NCBI GenBank assembly: GCA_013178005.1
Contig: JABLXL010000056.1
Span: 1 to 54,975, forward strand
Reading direction: 5' to 3'
Source of the DNA: Actinomycetota bacterium
Lineage (GTDB): Bacteria; Actinomycetota; Geothermincolia; Geothermincolales; RBG-13-55-18
DNA length: 54,975 nt
Made by a program: the position numbers and the translations under genes. Shown here one piece after another: positions 51,901-54,975 of the stretch. How positions within the stretch are numbered: position 1 is the stretch's first letter; each line of letters begins with the position of its first letter. Under the pieces are notes generated by a model that did no database searches, was not told where the DNA came from, and saw nothing but the letters and a program-made list of their open reading frames with translations.

Positions 51901-52400
51901 AGCAACCTTTTCACCGAGGGACCCACGAAGAGGATGGTTCCTTCTCGATCGAGGACAGACACCAAATCTAGGGCGTTTTCGATGAGCAGGCGGTAGAACT
52001 CCTCGCCGCGCCGCAGCCGCTCCTCGCTCTCAAAGCGTTCCGTAAGGTCCAACCCCAATCCCAGGGCACCAGTGGGGTTTCCCTCGCCGTCGCGCAACAC
52101 CGCCGTCCTCCAGGCGGTATGGATGGTGCGGCCGTCCCTGGTGCGCATGGGGTACTCCAGCCCGCCCGGGTCCCTGCCGGACCGGCAATCCTCCAGCATC
52201 TCCTCGACCCGCGGCCCGTAACCCCCGGAGACCACGAAATCGAGGACGTGACGCCCCAGCACCTCCTCCGCCCTGTAGCCGCTGGCCTTCTCCAGGGCGG
52301 GGTTGAAGAGCGTTATCCTCCCCTCGGCATCGACCCCGATGACGAACAGGCCGGAATGCCGGAAGATGGCCTCGAATAGCTTTTCCTCGCCTCGATCCAT
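48939..52400 (-). CDS. Soluble multi-PAS/GAF sensor histidine kinase
   Basis: The ATG at 52400 has GGAGGAACGG upstream; the longer frame to 52778 reads through the promoter region and is rejected. The 1153-residue protein has PAS domains at about 10-125 and 135-250 and a GAF domain at ~265-410 (IGEICDIALRTAMEAAGMDS). Four more PAS/PAC units begin near 425, 550, 680 and 810. The HisKA segment has DIAAHELRHPATLLKGY (phospho-acceptor His ~945), and the HATPase shows N box LLDNAVKYSPAG, G1 DRGAGVPEDKRE and G2 GLGLGLYIARRI. No transmembrane segment is seen, so it senses cytoplasmic signals such as redox state, light or ligands (unknown). No response regulator is adjacent. Confidence 0.9.
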   Translation of the reverse strand: MDRGEEKLFEAIFRHSGLFVIGVDAEGRITLFNPALEKASGYRAEEVLGRHVLDFVVSGGYGPRVEEMLEDCRSGRDPGGLEYPMRTRDGRTIHTAWRTAVLRDGEGNPTGALGLGLDLTERFESEERLRRGEEFYRLLIENALDLVSVLDREGTILFVGPSVKRLLGYRPDEITGRSVFSIVHPEDVEGAKAALEFAFSRPGVTGSVELRVRHADGSWRVHEADSYNLLEHPLVRGMVVNSRDITERRESERIMRLQGELGMRLGATDDIGEICDIALRTAMEAAGMDSGGIYLLDEGSGELRLAVHAGLSREFVDLVLSFGPATPEARLVDEGKPVYARYDETDLSLTPAHLAEGLKAVAFLPITHEGKVVGCLNLASHRLEEVPDVSRRAVAAMLGHISQAMARARLVERLKESEERYRLLVDHAGEAIFTYDRDLVMINVNRIACEKVGYEAEELLGKNVLELGILHPDDFEKVARNLDRLFSGESPVRDELRFIRKDGAELLVDVTSADIFGPSGEVVAVTNLALDVTGQRRAEEELKRLMQAVEQSVDGIAVADLEGRVIFVNGAWAEMHGYGREEIGGELIGKGLEVFHTPEQVRDEVTPFNREALEKGAASGEVGHKRRDGSVFPTMMSTTVFRDERGNPRGFIGVARDISEMKRVEEELKRSEATYREIFDAANDAIFVHDLETGAILDVNRRMTEMYGFTREEARSLRVVDISSGVHPYTQERAVELVRKASAGEPQLFEWHAKRKDGELFWVEVNLKRGTIAGNERVLAIVREITERKRMEQALRESEEWYRATFEATGTAMFLVDRNALIVDANREMENVFGYSRDEVVGVKRYMELLMPEDVERVKRYSRLLLKGEIKGPAQFEIKARHKSGRAIEALISVNMLPEIERSVISLMDITDKKIYERELEQRAEQLRDFLDIAAHELRHPATLLKGYAMTIRRHGDRIDRGAWLESLEAIEAGADRLVYVVEELLDVSRLQRGMFTLNEKEAPVMEAVDMAAREMRARAKNREIAVTAEGDLGTARLDHDRLARLLIILLDNAVKYSPAGEAVELSAKRVGDELEFAVLDRGAGVPEDKRESIFERFVQVGDVLHHSGPGLGLGLYIARRIVAAHGGRIWHEPREGGGSVFRFAIPLLPERS

Positions 52401-52458
52401 TCCGTTCCTCCGCCCTCTCCCCGACGCCGGGGAGATCGAAAACGCCGCAACGCCGTAC

Positions 52459-52493
52459 TGCCACGTATGGGAATTCCCACCATAAACGTGGCA
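52459..52493. promoter_or_regulatory. Inverted repeat upstream of the histidine kinase gene
   Basis: TGCCACGT (52459-52466) and ACGTGGCA (52486-52493) are perfect inverted 8-mers flanking a near-palindromic ATGGGAATTCCCA core. It starts 59 bases upstream of the ATG at 52400. A second small palindrome, GTAGGT...ACCTAC, lies near 52543-52560. It could be an operator or a 5'-UTR hairpin. Confidence 0.4.
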
Positions 52494-52855
52494 TGACGCC
52501 GCTTCAGCGCTAAGCGCCGGGAGGCCGTCCGGTAGTAGGTAGTAAAACCTACCATATGTGCGATTTACTGCCACATCATGCGCATATGACCAAAGGCCGA
52601 CCTGCCACCGCAAAGCGCCACGCCTTAATTCTAACACCTGGCCAGGGCATGGAAACCGAGGTATGGGCATCCTCGGCCCGGTGGCGATCCCGCCAGCTCC
52701 CGGAGGAGGTGGCATCCAGAAAGATGTAGCAGCCCTTCTTGCGAGGCTTGCGGGACGGCGATCCCGCCTGCTCATCAAGGAGGTGGCATGGAAGGCGATT
52801 TAAGGGAATAATGGACACGGGCGAAAGGCGGCGGATTTATCGTCGGGAGGTTCAA

Positions 52856-53089
52856 ATGGCAACGGATTTTCCCGCCTTTGAAAAAAAGGCGCGCGAGATA
52901 CTGGAGGGCGCCTCGGGCCTTAACGGGATCGAGGACTACCGGGAGCTGCTGTGCGGCGACTGCCCCTTCTACCACCACGGAGAGGAGGAAAACGAGGAGT
53001 GCGGCAGTTTCCGGCTGCTCAAGGCGTTGCTGGAGAGGGGCGCCTTCGACCTGGAGGGAGCCCTGCGCGAACTCGGGAAGGGCCGTTGA
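52856..53089 (+). CDS. Small CxxCP protein (77 aa) upstream of the radical-SAM fusion gene
   Basis: The ATG at 52856 follows GGGAGG with five bases of spacing. The peptide reads MATDFPAFEKKAREILEGAS, then LNGIEDYRELLCGDCPFYHH, EENEECGSFRLLKALLERG and a short acidic-basic end. Three Cys (CxxC plus one) and two His could bind a metal or an Fe-S cluster. It precedes the radical-SAM/SPASM gene by about 190 bases on the same strand and may be part of that system, but the family is not recognised. A related motif occurs in the peptide at 48398-48550. Confidence 0.6.
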   Translation: MATDFPAFEKKAREILEGASGLNGIEDYRELLCGDCPFYHHGEEENEECGSFRLLKALLERGAFDLEGALRELGKGR

Positions 53090-53279
53090 TCGGACCCCAC
53101 GCGGTTGATAAACGGCGGCACTTATGCGGGCTATCCGCGAGCCAGGTCGAATCCGGATCACATAAAGGTACCCCTGCGCTCGCCGAGGGATCGGGGCGCG
53201 CGGACACGCGTGACCGGCCGAGGTCAAGGGGTTGGGAGCGAAGTCCATCGGGAAGGTGAGATAACGGGGGAGGCAGGCT

Positions 53280-54434
53280 TTGGACAGCAAGTTCCTGAGG
53301 CTCGCGGAGGGATGTCACCTCAAGCGCCTGGAGGAGCCCTGCGCGTACCACGTCCCGCGCGACGAGTTGTACGAGCTTTCCGAGGAAGCCCTCGACTTCC
53401 TGGCCCGCTGCGATGGCGCCCGCACGGTCGCCGAACTACGCCCCGAGGAGGAGTTCCTGTCCTACTGCCTCGAGGAGGCCGTGCTGGAGGTCTCGGACCA
53501 TCCCCATCCCCGGGAGATCAGGATAGGGGTTAACGAGATCCCCTCCCTGCGCTACCTGATGGTGGAGGTCACCGATCGCTGCAACTTGCGCTGCCGGCAC
53601 TGTTACCTCGGAGACGCCGGCTCCACGGACCTGGACCCTGGAATCCTCCAGACGTTGCTGGACGACTTCGACGACATGGGAGGCCTCAGGCTGATGATCA
53701 CGGGCGGGGAACCCCTTCTTTACCCTGGATTCCCCGCGTTGAACGAGTCGCTTGCCGGACGCTCCTTCCGCCCCGTCCTCATCACAAACGGCACCTTGCT
53801 GCGCGGGGAGGATATGGAGAGCCTGAACTTCACGGAGATCCAGTTCTCGGTGGACGGTCTCGAGGATGGGCATGACTACCTTCGCGGCAGGGGTTCCTTC
53901 ACCAAGGTCATGGAATCCCTGCAAGCCGCGCTCTCCGCCGGCATTGACGTCTCGGTGGCCACGGTGATACACGCTCGCAACCTGGGCGAACTAGAGGGAC
54001 TGGGGGCTATGCTTTCGGAGATGGGCGTGTCGGCCTGGAACCTGGAATACCCGGTGGTGAGCGGCCGCCTGGAGGAAAACCCGGACCTGGTGCTGAAGCC
54101 CGAGGTGGCCGCTCCCTATTTCGAGCTGGAGTGGGGTTGGGGAGCGCACGAGGGAGCGCCCGGGTACGCGTGCGGAGCGCACCTGGCGGCGGTGGGGCCC
54201 GGCGGCTATCTGGTAAAATGTGGTTACTACCGCGACATCAGCGGCGGCCACCTGGGCAAGGGGTTGCGGCAGGCGTGGCGCGATCTGCCCAAGATGAAGC
54301 TGGAGGGGGAGTGCGCCTCGTGCGAACTGCTGGCGGAATGCGGGGGAGGTTGCCGCTTCCGCGCCCAGACCACCACCGGCGCCGCGGGGCCCGACCCCCT
54401 GATGTGCGCGCGCATGGGTCGCCACCTCAGGTAG
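53280..54434 (+). CDS. PqqD-like domain fused to radical SAM/SPASM peptide maturase
   Basis: The TTG at 53280 follows GGGGGAGG and gives 384 residues. Residues ~1-85 (HLKRLEEPCAYHVPRDELYE, LSEEALDFLARCDGARTVAE) fit a PqqD-like winged helix, that is a built-in leader-peptide recognition domain. The radical-SAM core follows, with CNLRCRHC at ~105-112, ITGGEPLLYPGF and ITNGTLLRGED. The SPASM end has ACGAHLAAVGPGGYLVKCGYY and CASCELLAECGGGC, with a further MCARM. These are the auxiliary cluster ligands of peptide-modifying SPASM enzymes. A 21-codon Cys-rich peptide gene with a strong RBS lies 304 bases downstream and is the likely substrate. No protease or transporter is present before the window ends. 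Confidence 0.85.
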   Translation: MDSKFLRLAEGCHLKRLEEPCAYHVPRDELYELSEEALDFLARCDGARTVAELRPEEEFLSYCLEEAVLEVSDHPHPREIRIGVNEIPSLRYLMVEVTDRCNLRCRHCYLGDAGSTDLDPGILQTLLDDFDDMGGLRLMITGGEPLLYPGFPALNESLAGRSFRPVLITNGTLLRGEDMESLNFTEIQFSVDGLEDGHDYLRGRGSFTKVMESLQAALSAGIDVSVATVIHARNLGELEGLGAMLSEMGVSAWNLEYPVVSGRLEENPDLVLKPEVAAPYFELEWGWGAHEGAPGYACGAHLAAVGPGGYLVKCGYYRDISGGHLGKGLRQAWRDLPKMKLEGECASCELLAECGGGCRFRAQTTTGAAGPDPLMCARMGRHLR

Positions 54435-54699
54435 AACCCGCGCGCATCACGCGGCGTTCGCGCCCACCTCGCTCGCGGCGTTCCCGACTAAAGGAACGGG
54501 TTGGTTATCATCACGCCGTGGATGGCCCGGTCATGGGATAGGTCCTCCGTGAGAAGGATGCCACATCGTTCAGGCGGGAGGCTTCCGCGCCGCTAGACCC
54601 GCAACACAAACCCTCTTCCGGTAAAACATGCATATTCCGCAGGGAGAAACGAGTGATCTACCGGTTGACGGTCGTGGTTTATCCCTTGCGGCGCGGGTG

Positions 54700-54705
54700 T
54701 ATAAT
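54700..54705 (+). promoter_or_regulatory. -10 element (TATAAT) before the 21-aa peptide gene
   Basis: A perfect TATAAT lies 34 bases before the ATG at 54739. A TTGACG at 54665-54670 is too far away (29 bases), so the -35 is uncertain. It suggests the peptide has its own transcript, separate from the maturase. Confidence 0.5.
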
Positions 54706-54738
54706 TTAATCAGGATCCACTACCAAGGAGGTGGTGAA

Positions 54739-54804
54739 ATGAGGATCACGAAGATCCCCAGACGGAAGGGCGGCACTTGCAAGTGCAATAAGAGCTGCGG
54801 TTAG
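54739..54804 (+). CDS. Candidate radical-SAM-modified precursor peptide (21 aa, Cys-rich)
   Basis: The ATG at 54739 is preceded by AAGGAGGTG with ideal spacing. The peptide starts MRITKIPRRK and continues GGTCKCNKSCG to a TAG, with three Cys spaced C-x-C-x3-C behind a basic leader-like part and a GG. A TATAAT lies 34 bases upstream and an intrinsic terminator follows 15 bases after the stop, so it forms a complete tiny transcription unit. It lies 304 bases behind a PqqD-like/radical-SAM/SPASM gene. The setting fits a RiPP precursor of the short Cys-rich, thioether-forming type. I cannot assign it to a named family. Cleavage after GG would leave a core of nine residues. Confidence 0.65.
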   Translation: MRITKIPRRKGGTCKCNKSCG

Positions 54805-54818
54805 CACGCCCTAACCGG

Positions 54819-54848
54819 GAGGGGGGCCTGCGGGCTCCCCTCTTTCTT
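54819..54848 (+). terminator. Intrinsic terminator of the 21-aa peptide gene, target of the group II intron
   Basis: GAGGGGGGCC (54819-54828) pairs with GGCTCCCCTC (54833-54842) in a 10-bp stem with one G-U and a 4-base loop. TTTCTT follows. The next base begins the intron. Confidence 0.8.
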
Positions 54849-54975
54849 GTGTGCCGGGCATGGCCGGCAGCTCGGGGGTGAAAGTCCCCTGTCCAACCTG
54901 ACGGAGGTGAAGGACTAGCGAAGCGCAAGGGCTCAATCGCGAGGTTGAGTCTGAAGGAAGCGCAGGAGCAAAACC
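54849..54975 (+). mobile_element. 5' end of a group II intron (bacterial class C-like), truncated by the window edge
   Basis: The segment begins GTGTGCCGGGCATGG, matching the GUGYG 5' end of group II introns. It continues with domain I hallmarks: the GGGGTGAAAGTCCCC hairpin, GGAGGTGAAGGACTAGCG, and GAAGCGCAAGG near the end. It starts immediately after the T-tract of an intrinsic terminator, the known insertion preference of bacterial class C (IIC) introns. The intron-encoded reverse transcriptase would lie beyond 54975. Confidence 0.75.

Noticed and set aside
52401-52778. N-terminal extension of the histidine kinase to 52778
   Set aside because: It would read through the inverted repeat and promoter region, and resembles no domain; the ATG at 52400 has a good RBS.
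54746-54928. Minus-strand 60-codon ORF over the peptide gene and intron start
   Set aside because: It is antisense to a well-supported peptide gene, terminator and intron, without an RBS.

Overview
The window is a GC-rich bacterial chromosome segment that is almost entirely accessory: cell-surface proteins, exopolysaccharide-type kinases, radical-SAM peptide modification and signalling. There are no rRNA or tRNA genes that I can see. The mix suggests a deep-branching, possibly anaerobic or thermophilic actinobacterium-like lineage. It includes a two-gene SufC plus SufB/D system, a DUF763 protein, and repeated 'WYLAEG...VLVQNP...ERAMY' modules. The taxon is an inference only.

Layout. At 1-3.1 kb are the start of a surface protein running off the left edge, a DUF763 protein and a TolB-like lipoprotein. 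From 3.5 to 36.9 kb is a surface and matrix region. It holds a 1464-aa YCF48-like propeller protein with TIG domains, a small lipoprotein, and a giant protein (about 2.9-3.2 kaa) with 21 carboxypeptidase-regulatory-like repeats that is frameshifted in its C-terminal 318-bp repeats. It continues with a two-gene membrane/surface operon, a BY-kinase, an Ig/lectin-like protein, an FG-GAP/YCF48 protein, a second BY-kinase, and two FN3/lectin-like proteins on the minus strand. From 37.2 to 41.8 kb is a minus-strand RiPP-like cluster: nucleotidyltransferase, B2-type transglutaminase-like protease, PqqD, HprK-like kinase, radical SAM/SPASM enzyme and a candidate precursor peptide. A paralogue of the two-gene surface operon follows at 41.9-45.3 kb, then DUF2007 and sufD/sufC genes at 45.4-47.9 kb. 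At 48.9-52.4 kb is a soluble six-PAS/one-GAF histidine kinase flanked by two tiny CxxCP proteins. At 53.3-54.8 kb is a second maturase system: a PqqD-like/radical SAM/SPASM fusion, a 21-aa Cys-rich peptide gene with a strong RBS, its terminator, and the 5' end of a group II intron directly behind that terminator.

How it fits together. The two Wzc-like kinases probably control polysaccharide export, while the exported repeat proteins would form or bind the extracellular matrix. The PqqD/B2/HprK/radical-SAM genes resemble peptide-modification modules that occur both in RiPP and in polysaccharide loci.

The strongest leads are: (i) two radical-SAM/SPASM systems, each followed by a short peptide ORF starting MRI and carrying GG close to Cys; (ii) a near-exact tandem duplication that splits what would otherwise be one in-frame HprK-kinase/radical-SAM fusion; (iii) diverged tandem leader duplications, repeatedly upstream of exported or EPS genes, three of them ending in a purine-rich RBS-like tract; (iv) a dispersed GGGGTCGTATCTTGA repeat family that caps the 3' ends of surface genes. 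All function calls come from reading motifs by eye; no database search was possible.
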